Origin: Paraburkholderia dioscoreae
GTDB taxonomy: Bacteria > Pseudomonadota > Gammaproteobacteria > Burkholderiales > Burkholderiaceae
Assembly (NCBI RefSeq): GCF_902459535.1
Contig: NZ_LR699555.1
Span: forward strand, 62,001-126,000
Length of the DNA: 64,000 nt
Reading direction: 5' to 3'
Shown here: positions 51,245 through 58,609 of the stretch, piece after piece
Position numbering within the stretch: position 1 is the first letter of the stretch
Layout of the letters: the number at the start of each line of letters is the position of its first letter
Notes under the pieces: generated by a model
Told to the model about the DNA's origin: nothing
Seen by the model: only the letters and a program-made list of their open reading frames with translations
Database searches by the model: none
Program-made: the position numbers and the translations under genes

Positions 51245-51520
51245 CTATCGAAGGCGCTCCGTCACGTCGCAAACATCCTGAATAAAGCGGCCTCCAATCG
51301 AGCCACCGGCAATGCGGCTACCTTCTGCGGTGAAGCCTTCGGCCAAGGTGCCGAACAGACCGCGATAGCACGAAACAACCTCGTCCAATGATTCGCAAGC
51401 GGGCGGATCGTAGTGGCGCACGATGCGGCGAGTTCCGCATTCGGTGGTGCTGTACACCGTGATCTGGTGATAGTTGCCTGCTGCGATAGCCTTTGCGATG
51501 GAGCGCCCCTCCTTGACCAT
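51245..51520 (-). CDS. Small protein of unknown function
   Basis: 91 residues, start MVKEGRSIAKAIAAGNYH at 51520, 5 bp after AGGAGG. Three Cys (TECGTRR, PACESL, VSCYRG). First gene after element E (27 bp from its edge). No family recognised. Confidence 0.55.
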   Translation of the reverse strand: MVKEGRSIAKAIAAGNYHQITVYSTTECGTRRIVRHYDPPACESLDEVVSCYRGLFGTLAEGFTAEGSRIAGGSIGGRFIQDVCDVTERLR

Positions 51521-51546
51521 CATTGCCTCCTGTTGGCGGTTCAAAG

Positions 51547-52080
51547 CTGACCGGGCCCCTAGATTCCGAAGTCCCGGCGTGAAAGATGTTTCTGCTGAGT
51601 CGGCGGCGTCTCTCGCCGTTGCCGCCGTTCCCCTGAGTTCGTCGTCCCGCGATCAAAGGAGACGCGGCCGTAGCTGGGTCAAGGATTCAAGCGCGGGGTG
51701 TGGGGCGGGATGGAGCGACTAGCGACAGACACGGCCCCGCGCGCCTTGACGCAGCGCAGGGCGTGGCTACGATCGCGAGAAAAGGACGGCGAACGAGGGG
51801 GACGGGGTTTCGGCACTGAGAGCTGCTGCCCGACGAAGCGAAACGCCCCGCGCGGCGAGCGCGCTTACCGAGCTGCCGCAGGCAGCGAGGCTGGAGGGGA
51901 TGGCGCGCGCCGGGGCAAGTCCGCGGGACGCGGCGCAGTCCCAAGAGCGGGGGTGCATGTTCACCGGGACGCGAGGTCGTCAGCTTGTGTGACAGGCAGA
52001 GCCTGGCGCGCAAGGTGCCGCGTCCCGGCTGGATGGCTGCGGCGAAACCGGAAACAGAAACGCCGGCACTCGGCCGGCGT
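51547..52080. repeat. Element E (second subfamily, type 1)
   Basis: 534 bp. Shares with H, but not with F, G, I or J: GGGGTTTCGGCAC, stem GCTGCC-GCA-GGCAGC (51872-51886), CTTGTGTGACAGGC and AAACCGGAAACAGAAAC. - strand arm GGTCAA (51677-51682); + strand arm TTGACG (51746-51751), 16 bp, TACGAT (51768-51773). A small change at 51718-51726 (GACTAGCGACAGA) is unique. It ends with ACGCCGGC-ACTCG-GCCGGCGT, the terminator of the 52106-53035 operon on the - strand. Confidence 0.92.
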
Positions 52081-52105
52081 CGGATGCGTACCGCCATTTG
52101 TAGCA

Positions 52106-52477
52106 TTAGGCTACCTGTATCGACAGACGATTGTTATCGTACATGTGGAGCATTGACAGGAAGTAGCTCGGATCCGCTGGCCATTTGCATTGCTGCCAAT
52201 AGGCGAGCAATGCACGGCGGACGGGCTCCGGATACTCGCGGATCCGCTTGCGCCCCCTGCGCCAATCTTCCGCGCGTCTGGCTCGCTCTGTCACCGTCTG
52301 ACGCGCCCATTGCCGTTGACGCTGCTCCATCTCTTCATCAACGGTGATCTGCTCTGCCTCGATCTGGTCCGCGAAAAGCGGGAGCGCCTCCCGCTCTTTA
52401 CGCTGCTTCCGAGCGAATGCAGCGCGTTTGCGGCCGGTATCGCGAAACTCATACCGTTCCTGCCGTTTGAAGCGCAT
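52106..52477 (-). CDS. Arg-rich protein of unknown function
   Basis: 123 residues, highly basic and helical (RFKRQERYEFRDTGRKRAAF, TERARRAEDWRRGRKRIREY) and ending with LAYWQQCKWPADPSYFLSML. GGGGAACGCT precedes the ATG. Composition suggests nucleic-acid binding. Last gene of the element-F operon. Confidence 0.55.
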   Translation of the reverse strand: MRFKRQERYEFRDTGRKRAAFARKQRKEREALPLFADQIEAEQITVDEEMEQRQRQWARQTVTERARRAEDWRRGRKRIREYPEPVRRALLAYWQQCKWPADPSYFLSMLHMYDNNRLSIQVA

Positions 52478-52486
52478 AGCGTTCCC

Positions 52487-52678
52487 CTAACGGCAGTTGG
52501 CGGGCGTCCCGCTGGCCTGAATATGGCGCGTGATAGCGCGTTTGGCGCCGATCAGCGTCCGGCGACTTTTCAGGACGAATCCGCCGGACGCGTCAACGAT
52601 CTGCGCCTCGATCTTCTCGACGCGATCGACGTATGACAGGTGAATGTAGTGTCCCTTGTAGCCGATGGTATGAAACAT
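52487..52678 (-). CDS. Small protein of unknown function
   Basis: 63 residues, GTGGAGGCCTGAGCC before the ATG. Beta-rich (GHYIHLSYVDRVEKIEAQI) with a basic C terminus. Middle gene of the element-F operon. Confidence 0.5.
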   Translation of the reverse strand: MFHTIGYKGHYIHLSYVDRVEKIEAQIVDASGGFVLKSRRTLIGAKRAITRHIQASGTPANCR

Positions 52679-52681
52679 GGC

Positions 52682-53035
52682 TCAGGCCTCCACACTGACC
52701 GGGAAACCGGCTTGCGCGAGTTCGGCGCGGGCTTCATCATCCCATGCGGTCGGCGAGTTTCCTTCGCAACGATACGCGTACTCATACGCTGCCTCGCGCT
52801 CATCCGCGTTGGTCGCCGTGATCTTCACCGCGACCTCGCGATACGTGCCGTAGTCGTGGCCGTGGTTGCTCTTGGTATAGAGCAATGCCCCCTCGGGCGG
52901 CTCACCGAGCACGCGTTTGATCAGATTGATGAACGCCCTGCACTCGGCCCGATTTCGTTCCGGGAAATCGGCCTTGCCGATGTCCGCTGACTCTTCGTCG
53001 CATGGGCCGGGTCCAACTTCGATGCTTTCTACCAA
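52682..53035 (-). CDS. Plasmid protein of unknown function
   Basis: 117 residues from a TTG at 53035 (AGGGGAAATGCC upstream); longer readings run into element F and are rejected. It contains LLYTKSNHGHDYGTYREVAVKI followed by AAYEYAYRCE, a pattern (HD-GTY-EV) frequent in small conserved plasmid proteins of proteobacteria. Function unknown. First gene after element F. Confidence 0.55.
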   Translation of the reverse strand: MVESIEVGPGPCDEESADIGKADFPERNRAECRAFINLIKRVLGEPPEGALLYTKSNHGHDYGTYREVAVKITATNADEREAAYEYAYRCEGNSPTAWDDEARAELAQAGFPVSVEA

Positions 53036-53070
53036 GGCATTTCCCCTTGTCGTTGGTGCTGCGGTTTGTG

Positions 53071-53599
53071 CTGACCGGATCCCTAGATTCCGAGTCCCGG
53101 CGTGAAAGATGTTTCTGCTGAGTCGGCGGCGTCTCTCGCCGTTGCCGCCGTTCCCCTGAGTTCGTCGTCCCGCGATCAAAGGAGACGCGGCCGTAGCTGG
53201 GTCAAGGATTCAAGCGTGGGGTGCTGGGGCGGGATGGAGCGCAGCGACTGACACGGCCCCGCGCGCCTTGACGCAGCGCAGGACGTGGCTACGATCGCGA
53301 GAAAAGGACGGCGAACGAGGGGGACGGGAATTCGGCACTGAGAGCTGCTGCCCGACGAAGCGAAACGCCCCGCGCGGCGAGCGCGCTCACCGAGCTGCTG
53401 CAGGCAGCGAGGCTGGAGGGGATGGCACGCGCCGGGGCAAGTCCGCGGGACGCGGCGCAGTCCCAAGAGCGGGGGTGCATGTTCACCGGGACGCGAGGTC
53501 GTCAGCTTGCGTGACGGGCGCAGCCTGGCGCGCAAGATGCCGCGTCCCGGCTGGATTGCGGCGGCACCAGAAGCGACAACGCCGGCACTCGGCCGGCGT
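53071..53599. repeat. Element F (second subfamily, type 2)
   Basis: 529 bp. Type-2 markers: GGGAATTCGGCAC, stem GCTGCT-GCA-GGCAGC (top pair G-U on + strand RNA) and CTTGCGTGACGGGCGCAGCC. Unique GGATCCC instead of GGGCCCC at the left edge. - strand arm GGTCAA at 53200-53205. Terminal hairpin at 53579-53599 ends the 53621-55585 operon. Confidence 0.92.
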
Positions 53600-53620
53600 C
53601 GGACGTGCAACCTGATGCGA

Positions 53621-54178
53621 TTACCACGTGAGACGGGGATGCTCGTTCGTCGGCATGAAGTTCAGAAAGTCCATCCGCCGCGCAACGATGGCGGTTGCAT
53701 CGTCGAGTGATACGCCCGATTCCGTGACGAATAGCTGGATCAGTTCCTCGTCTGACGCGGCCTCGTCGTTGCTAAGAACCGACTCAAAATATTCGCGTGT
53801 CTTCTCGTCCAGCTTTGCACTCAACCTGGTCTCAGGCTGCGCGCCCTGACTGCTATCGCCGCGCGAGTCGAGCGGTTGTGGTGCGGTGAGCGCGATCACC
53901 TCCGCCGCTTCGATCAATGCGGCGTGCTCAGCCGTGGTCAGTCCAAAGGCCTTCGGCCATGCTTTCGCCAGCGCGTCGAGCGCCGCACGCATGCGCCTGT
54001 GCATGTCGTGTGCGGCATCAACCTTCGTGGCCAGTTCTGTCAGGCTGCGCCGCGCATTCGCCTTGCCTACGTCTGTGCCGTTTTCCAGCGCAGCGAGCAT
54101 GATAGGCATCAACGCCTTCCATTTTGGTTCGAGACTGACGGCTTCGCCGCGCGTTACTCGACGTGTTTCGGTTGTCAT
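53621..54178 (-). CDS. Protein of unknown function
   Basis: 185 residues, GGGAGAACGACA before the ATG. Helical N-terminal half (LEPKWKALMPIMLAALENG; DAAHDMHRRMRAALDALAKA) and an acidic C-terminal half (SNDEAASDEELIQLFVTESG). No family recognised. Last gene of a four-gene operon behind element G. Confidence 0.55.
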   Translation of the reverse strand: MTTETRRVTRGEAVSLEPKWKALMPIMLAALENGTDVGKANARRSLTELATKVDAAHDMHRRMRAALDALAKAWPKAFGLTTAEHAALIEAAEVIALTAPQPLDSRGDSSQGAQPETRLSAKLDEKTREYFESVLSNDEAASDEELIQLFVTESGVSLDDATAIVARRMDFLNFMPTNEHPRLTW

Positions 54179-54221
54179 TGTCGTTCTCCCAACGGGGTCG
54201 ATATCGGCCCCACAACATCAG

Positions 54222-54776
54222 TTAAGGATGCTCAAATACAGGTAGGTTCGGGACATGATCGGCGTCCGAATCGAGCCTGACCCACTGAAAACCTTCGCCG
54301 CGTGCCCACGCCCACAGGTCGCCGAGGTCGTCCGGCGGTGGCTCGCACGGCCGCATGATGGCGATCGTTTCCGCAGTCGGCACAGAGACAAAGAAGCCAA
54401 ATTCATACGGGCCGCAATAACACCACGGGATCGAATCGCCCTCTCTTTCGAGTAGGTCGAGCGTCTGGCGCGATAGGTGGGCGGTGCCAATCGTCGGGAT
54501 CGAGGCGGTCTCTGGTGTGCCCGCCAAAGCGTCCGATGCGCGCTGAAGCCACTCGGCGCGCTTCGCGGTTCCCAGCGGCATCAGTCGAACCGCGTCGCGC
54601 ACGACAGCCAGAAGCGCGGCGCCGCGTTGCAGGTGCCCTGCTTCAGCGTCATCCAGTGCGCGCAACGTCGCCGCGATGCCGTGATTGGAAAGCTCGTTTT
54701 CAAGGTACGACAGGCCGTCAAAATCGGCGTCTGTACGGTCGGGAAAGCTGACCAGAACATTTGCGGGTGCATTCAT
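54222..54776 (-). CDS. Protein of unknown function
   Basis: 184 residues, start MNAPANVLVSFPDRTD at 54776 with GGAGCC upstream. Contains a helical segment and, near the middle, GTAHLSRQTLDLLEREGDS and CYCGPYEFGFFVSV, which recalls the small DUF5983-type plasmid proteins (weak resemblance). C terminus FQWVRLDSDADHVPNL. Confidence 0.55.
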   Translation of the reverse strand: MNAPANVLVSFPDRTDADFDGLSYLENELSNHGIAATLRALDDAEAGHLQRGAALLAVVRDAVRLMPLGTAKRAEWLQRASDALAGTPETASIPTIGTAHLSRQTLDLLEREGDSIPWCYCGPYEFGFFVSVPTAETIAIMRPCEPPPDDLGDLWAWARGEGFQWVRLDSDADHVPNLPVFEHP

Positions 54777-54818
54777 GGTGTAGGCTCCGTGGACCGCCTT
54801 GGCGGTCCCGTCCAATGG

Positions 54819-55304
54819 TTAGAGTCCTGCTGTGATGGGGCGGCGGCGCTCGGGGTGGTTAGCAGCCGTCGCCGCAAACTGGTACGCGCGCAGCAAGGTC
54901 GTGAACAGCCCTTCGTAACGGTCCGCTATGTACGCCTTGAAGCCTTCCGCGTCCCGTCCGATCAGGACGTCCACACCGTTAATTTCCTGCCGGAAATTCG
55001 CGTCGTCATGGTTGGTCGGCACCGTCATGACTTCCACGCCTTTGCGCCGACCGACGAGACAATCGGCGTGTCCGAAAACGTCAGCCATGCCGTGATACGT
55101 CCAGCCGAATCGGCGCGCAGCGATCGAGGTAGGCCGCTCAAACATCTTCATGCCCCGCTGCAAATAGACTTCGCTGACGTGCTGGCCGCATACCTCGCAA
55201 GCGCCGAGGCGTTCGCTTGACTGCCCGGTTGCCTTCAACGTGTAGCGCAGTACTTCGCCGTCATGGTCGTGGACGGTGGTTTCAATCGGTGCGCGCTGGC
55301 TCAT
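54819..55304 (-). CDS. Protein with putative zinc site
   Basis: 161 residues. It has a possible zinc-binding set: CEVCGQHV (about residues 36-43), HGMADVFGHADC. Then VLIGRDAEGFKAYIADRY. The ATG overlaps the stop of the upstream gene (ATGA), so the two are coupled. Function unknown. Confidence 0.55.
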   Translation of the reverse strand: MSQRAPIETTVHDHDGEVLRYTLKATGQSSERLGACEVCGQHVSEVYLQRGMKMFERPTSIAARRFGWTYHGMADVFGHADCLVGRRKGVEVMTVPTNHDDANFRQEINGVDVLIGRDAEGFKAYIADRYEGLFTTLLRAYQFAATAANHPERRRPITAGL

Positions 55305-55585
55305 TGCTTGCCCGCCTTTTCGGCTGCGGCCTTCGCCAGTCGCTTCGCTTCCAGCTTCAGTGCATACGGCAGCTTGTCCGCGATCTGCTCATCGCTGAGG
55401 GTTTCGAGCAACGTCAGAACGCTTCCGCCGTTCTCGTTCACCATGATGGTTTTCTCGCCTGCATGCTTTCCCCATTGCGGGCCAGCCTTGCCCTTGTAGT
55501 CGCGGTGTTCGTGCCGGTAAATGATGGCCAGCTTCTGCTTGCGCGAAAGCGTCGCCGAGTCGATGGGTTGCACTGCATCGGACAT
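55301..55585 (-). CDS. Small basic protein of unknown function
   Basis: 94 residues, GGGAGAACGAGAC before the ATG. Contains SRKQKLAIIYRHEHRDYKGK and KTIMVNENGGSVLTLLE, with a Lys/Ala-rich C terminus. First gene after element G, whose edge is 25 bp upstream. Confidence 0.55.
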   Translation of the reverse strand: MSDAVQPIDSATLSRKQKLAIIYRHEHRDYKGKAGPQWGKHAGEKTIMVNENGGSVLTLLETLSDEQIADKLPYALKLEAKRLAKAAAEKAGKQ

Positions 55586-55609
55586 GTCTCGTTCTCCCTA
55601 CGGGTTGAG

Positions 55610-56140
55610 CTGACCGGGCCCCTAGATTCCGAGTCCCGGCGTGAAAGATGTTTCTGCTGAGTCGGCGGCGTCTCTCGCCGTTGCCGCCGTTCCCCTGAGT
55701 TCGTCGTCCCACGATCAAAGGAGACGCGGCCGTAGCTGGGTCAAGGATTCAAGCGCGGGGTGTGGGGCGGGATGGAGCGCAGCGACTGACACGGCCCCGC
55801 GCGCCTTGACGCAGCGCAGGACGTGGCTACGATCGCGAGAAAAGGACGGCGAACGAGGGGGACGGGAATTCGGCACTGAGAGCTGCTGCCCGACGAAGCG
55901 AAACGCCCCGCGCGGCGAGCGCGCTCACCGAGCTGCTGCAGGCAGCGAGGCTGGAGGGGATGGCACGCGCCGGGGCAAGTCCGCGGGACGCGGCGCAGTC
56001 CCAAGAGCGGGGGTGCATGTTCACCGGGACGCGAGGTCGTCAGCTTGCGTGACGGGCGCAGCCTGGCGCGCAAGATGCCGCGTCCCGGCTGGATGGCTGC
56101 GGCGGTACCGGAAATAGAAACGCCGGCACTCGGCCGGCGT
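55610..56140. repeat. Element G (second subfamily, type 2)
   Basis: 531 bp. - strand arm: GGTCAA (55739-55744) with ATCAAA (55714-55719), that is TTGACC-N19-TTTGAT. + strand arm: TTGACG (55806-55811), 16 bp, TACGAT (55828-55833). Between the arms GCGCGGGG and CCCCGCGC extend the inverted symmetry. One change in the conserved block (TCCCACGATC instead of TCCCGCGATC). Terminal hairpin at 56120-56140. Confidence 0.92.
55840..56140 (+). ncRNA. Candidate structured RNA of element G (model for E-J)
   Basis: Proposed about 300-nt transcript from TTGACG-N16-TACGAT to the terminal ACGCCGGC hairpin, with the CCGCGCGGCGAGCGC core and the stem GCTGCT-GCA-GGCAGC (55932-55946). Equivalent start points in the other copies lie about 7 bp after their TACGAT or TACTGT. 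The end is uncertain because the terminal hairpin has a T-run only on the - strand. Confidence 0.35.
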
Positions 56141-56168
56141 TGGGCAATCAGATCCCAATCTAACAACA

Positions 56169-56540
56169 CTAGAGGACAGGGAAATGGTTGAACATGTCCG
56201 GTGTGGGAAACGGTGCCAGCGGTTCGTCGTCGGTGTCCGCGTCCTGTGAGCGCTCTTCCAGCTGGGGACCCAGATTGTCCTCCGCGATCTTGATGATGCC
56301 GCGTTCAAGGGCGCCGACGATGATCCGCCTTTTGTCTTCGTCTGTGTCGACGGGGAGACCCTCTATCAATTCCCTGACATCGAAGTTGAAGCCCGACCCC
56401 TCCCCTTTCGCATACGAAGTCGTGAACCAGTATTCCATCGGCCCCTGTTCAACGTCATCATCAAGATAGCGGCGATACACCTTCACGCCGTTGTGTTCCG
56501 CGAACAGCTCGGGACTGACGAAAATCTGCTGGTACGGCAT
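56169..56540 (-). CDS. Acidic protein of unknown function
   Basis: 123 residues, AAAGGAG before the ATG. N-terminal beta-rich part (QQIFVSPELFAEHNGVKVY, EYWFTTSYAKGEGSGFNF) and a very acidic C terminus (RSQDADTDDEPLAPF). Its stop is followed by the terminal hairpin of element G. No family recognised. Confidence 0.55.
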   Translation of the reverse strand: MPYQQIFVSPELFAEHNGVKVYRRYLDDDVEQGPMEYWFTTSYAKGEGSGFNFDVRELIEGLPVDTDEDKRRIIVGALERGIIKIAEDNLGPQLEERSQDADTDDEPLAPFPTPDMFNHFPVL

Positions 56541-56577
56541 GGTTTCTCCTTTCGAGCAATATCAGTGCATGGTGTTT

Positions 56578-56599
56578 ACGCCCGCCGGATAGCGGGCGT
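56578..56599 (-). terminator. Hairpin after the methyltransferase gene
   Basis: - strand: ACGCCCGC, loop TATCCG, GCGGGCGT, then AAACACC. No T-run, so possibly a weak terminator or mRNA-stabilising stem. Confidence 0.5.
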
Positions 56600-56605
56600 C
56601 TGCAA

Positions 56606-57421
56606 TCAGGCCGCCATCGCGAACAGATCGAGCTGGCTTAGCGGCTGGGCCATCGAAACCGGCTGCGCTGTGGGAATGTCTGCCGGCTCTTCCTGTTCAA
56701 CGGATTCGAAATCGCAGACCACAACCTCACACACCGGCGAGACACCGTGCCAATCGTTGCGATAGGTCTCCGTGTCGATTCCGCAATTGGCGTCGAGCGA
56801 TATCGCCGTTTGATCCAGGAATTTGCGGCACTTGTCGGTGATGCTCTCCTGATAGTCCCGCTTTCCGGAATAGCGAAACGGTGCGGACATCTGCGGCACA
56901 ATGAACGTCCCCCATCGCGCGATGCGCGAGGCCAGTTCGATTACCTTGTATTCGAACTCTGCGCCCTTGTAACGACCGTCGTAACCGTCGGCTCTCACGC
57001 GGCCAAACGGTGGATTAGAAATCGCCGCGTCGAACCGGTCGAACTCTTTCCACCAGTCGCCAAATACGTCCGCGTGAATCCAGATCGCATCGGGGGCTAC
57101 CTTTCGACCAACGCGCACATATTCTGCGCAACGCTCGACGCATACGATTGATTTCGCTTTGCCTTCGCAGGCGTACGCGAGGGAGCCGATCCCGGCGCAC
57201 AGATCGACAATCGAGTCACAACCGCTCGGCACTTCGATGGAAAAATCACGGGCGAGACCCCACGGCGTGAAAAACGCACCCATCGCGCTGTTATCGTGAT
57301 TCGCCCCTTCCTGAAAATTTTCGAGCACGAACAGACGTTCATCCTCCGTCAATCGACGGTCAAGGGCGACAAGCCGGTTCACTTCTGCCATCGACTTAGT
57401 TTGTGCCTTAGTCAGTTTCAT
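56606..57421 (-). CDS. N6-adenine-type DNA methyltransferase
   Basis: 271 residues, start MKLTKAQTKSMAEVNRL at 57421 with GGGGAAGCAT upstream. S-adenosylmethionine motif I is VDLCAGIGSLAYACEG (about residues 68-83); catalytic motif IV is AISNPPFGRV (about 133-142). A FFTPWGLARDF segment precedes motif I, as in class gamma/zeta enzymes. There is no restriction partner nearby, so it is probably an orphan methylase that protects the plasmid from host restriction or modifies expression. Confidence 0.85.
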   Translation of the reverse strand: MKLTKAQTKSMAEVNRLVALDRRLTEDERLFVLENFQEGANHDNSAMGAFFTPWGLARDFSIEVPSGCDSIVDLCAGIGSLAYACEGKAKSIVCVERCAEYVRVGRKVAPDAIWIHADVFGDWWKEFDRFDAAISNPPFGRVRADGYDGRYKGAEFEYKVIELASRIARWGTFIVPQMSAPFRYSGKRDYQESITDKCRKFLDQTAISLDANCGIDTETYRNDWHGVSPVCEVVVCDFESVEQEEPADIPTAQPVSMAQPLSQLDLFAMAA

Positions 57422-57478
57422 ATGCTTCCCCGTTGGATGTTCAATCGGCGGCCGCGTCATCGCGCGGCCCGCGCTTTT

Positions 57479-57760
57479 TCAGTTGATGCGTCGCGCCGTA
57501 CCAAGGCCATAGAAGCCACCGACGCCGAGAATGTCCGCTGCGATGTCTGCCAGCGCGAAAAGACTAGGACCGCCCGGGTATTCGCAATGCCACTCACCAA
57601 GCAGCGAAAACGAGACAGGCTCCCTCGGGCGCTCGAAGTCAGCACGCAGATACGCGCCAGGTGCCGGGCCAGTAAAAAACGACCCGGCTACCTCGATGCG
57701 ATCGAATTTGTAGGGATAGATGCACTGCTGGTAATCGCTGGCTTCTTCGGCTTTGATCAT
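57479..57760 (-). CDS. Small protein of unknown function
   Basis: 93 residues, start MIKAEEASDYQQCIYPY at 57760 with AAAGGACG upstream. It contains FFTGPAPGAYLRADFERP and a C-terminal hydrophobic ADIAADILGVGGFYGLG. First gene after element H and probably co-transcribed with the methyltransferase. Confidence 0.55.
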   Translation of the reverse strand: MIKAEEASDYQQCIYPYKFDRIEVAGSFFTGPAPGAYLRADFERPREPVSFSLLGEWHCEYPGGPSLFALADIAADILGVGGFYGLGTARRIN

Positions 57761-57776
57761 TGCGCGTCCTTTAAAG

Positions 57777-58308
57777 CTGACCGGGCCCCTAGATTCCGAA
57801 GTCCCGGCGTAAAAGATGTTTCTGCTGAGTCGGCGGCGTCTCTCGCCGTTGCCGCCGTTCCCCTGAGTTCGTCGTCCCGCGATCAAAGGAGACACGGCCG
57901 TAGCTGGGTCAAGGCTTCAAGCGCGGGGTGTGGGGCGGGATGGAGCGCAGCGACTGACACGGCCCCGCGCGCCTTGACGCAGCGCAGGACGGGGCTACGA
58001 TCGCGAGAAAAGGACGGCGAACGAGGGGGACGGGGTTTCGGCACTGAGAGCTGCTGCACGACGAAGCGAAACGCCCCGCGCGGCGAGCGCGCTTACCGAG
58101 CTGCCGCAGGCAGCGAGGCTGGAGGGGATGGCACGCGCCGGGGCAAGTCCGCGGGACGCGGCGCGGTCCCAAGAGCGGGGGTGCATGTTCACCGGGACGC
58201 GAGGTCGTCAGCTTGTGTGACAGGCATAGCCTGGCGCGCAAGGTGCCGCGTCACGGCTGGATGGCTGCGGCGAAACCGGAAACAGAAACGCCGGCACTCG
58301 GCCGGCGT
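57777..58308. repeat. Element H (second subfamily, type 1)
   Basis: 532 bp, only 17 bp from the start codon it precedes. Groups with E by all type-1 markers although F and G lie between them. - strand arm GGTCAA (57907-57912). Private changes: GCTTCAAG instead of GATTCAAG, TGCTGCACG, GCGCGGTCCC, and CGTCACGG near the right end. Confidence 0.92.
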
Positions 58309-58334
58309 CGGTGGCAATTGACGCGAGCGCGTGG

Positions 58335-58562
58335 TTACTGACTCGTCGCCGGAGCTGGATAGGTGACGTGAATCTTTCCGTCCGGCGTGAGCGTGAACTC
58401 ACCCGGGCCCGCGAAACCTGCGGGCTTGGTCGGCTCGTAAATGTAGATCGCGCCGGGTTTCATATTTCGTTGCGCCTGGGTTTGTGTTGGCTGCGTCTGA
58501 GCACAGGCGGAAAGCACGATAACAGCGGCAATCAGGGCGACACGGTATGCGGTGGCAAGCAT
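58335..58562 (-). CDS. Small lipoprotein
   Basis: 75 residues, start MLATAYRVALIAAVIVLSAC at 58562 with GAGAGAGAAAT upstream. The lipobox LSAC lipidates Cys20. The mature part is short and Pro/Gly-rich (GAIYIYEPTKPAGFAGPG). A surface lipoprotein of this kind could be an entry-exclusion factor; that is only a guess. It follows the DUF3560-methyltransferase gene. Confidence 0.6.
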   Translation of the reverse strand: MLATAYRVALIAAVIVLSACAQTQPTQTQAQRNMKPGAIYIYEPTKPAGFAGPGEFTLTPDGKIHVTYPAPATSQ

Positions 58563-58609
58563 ATTTCTCTCTCTTCGTTGGCGGCCGCGCACGCACGGCC
58601 GCTTGCTGT

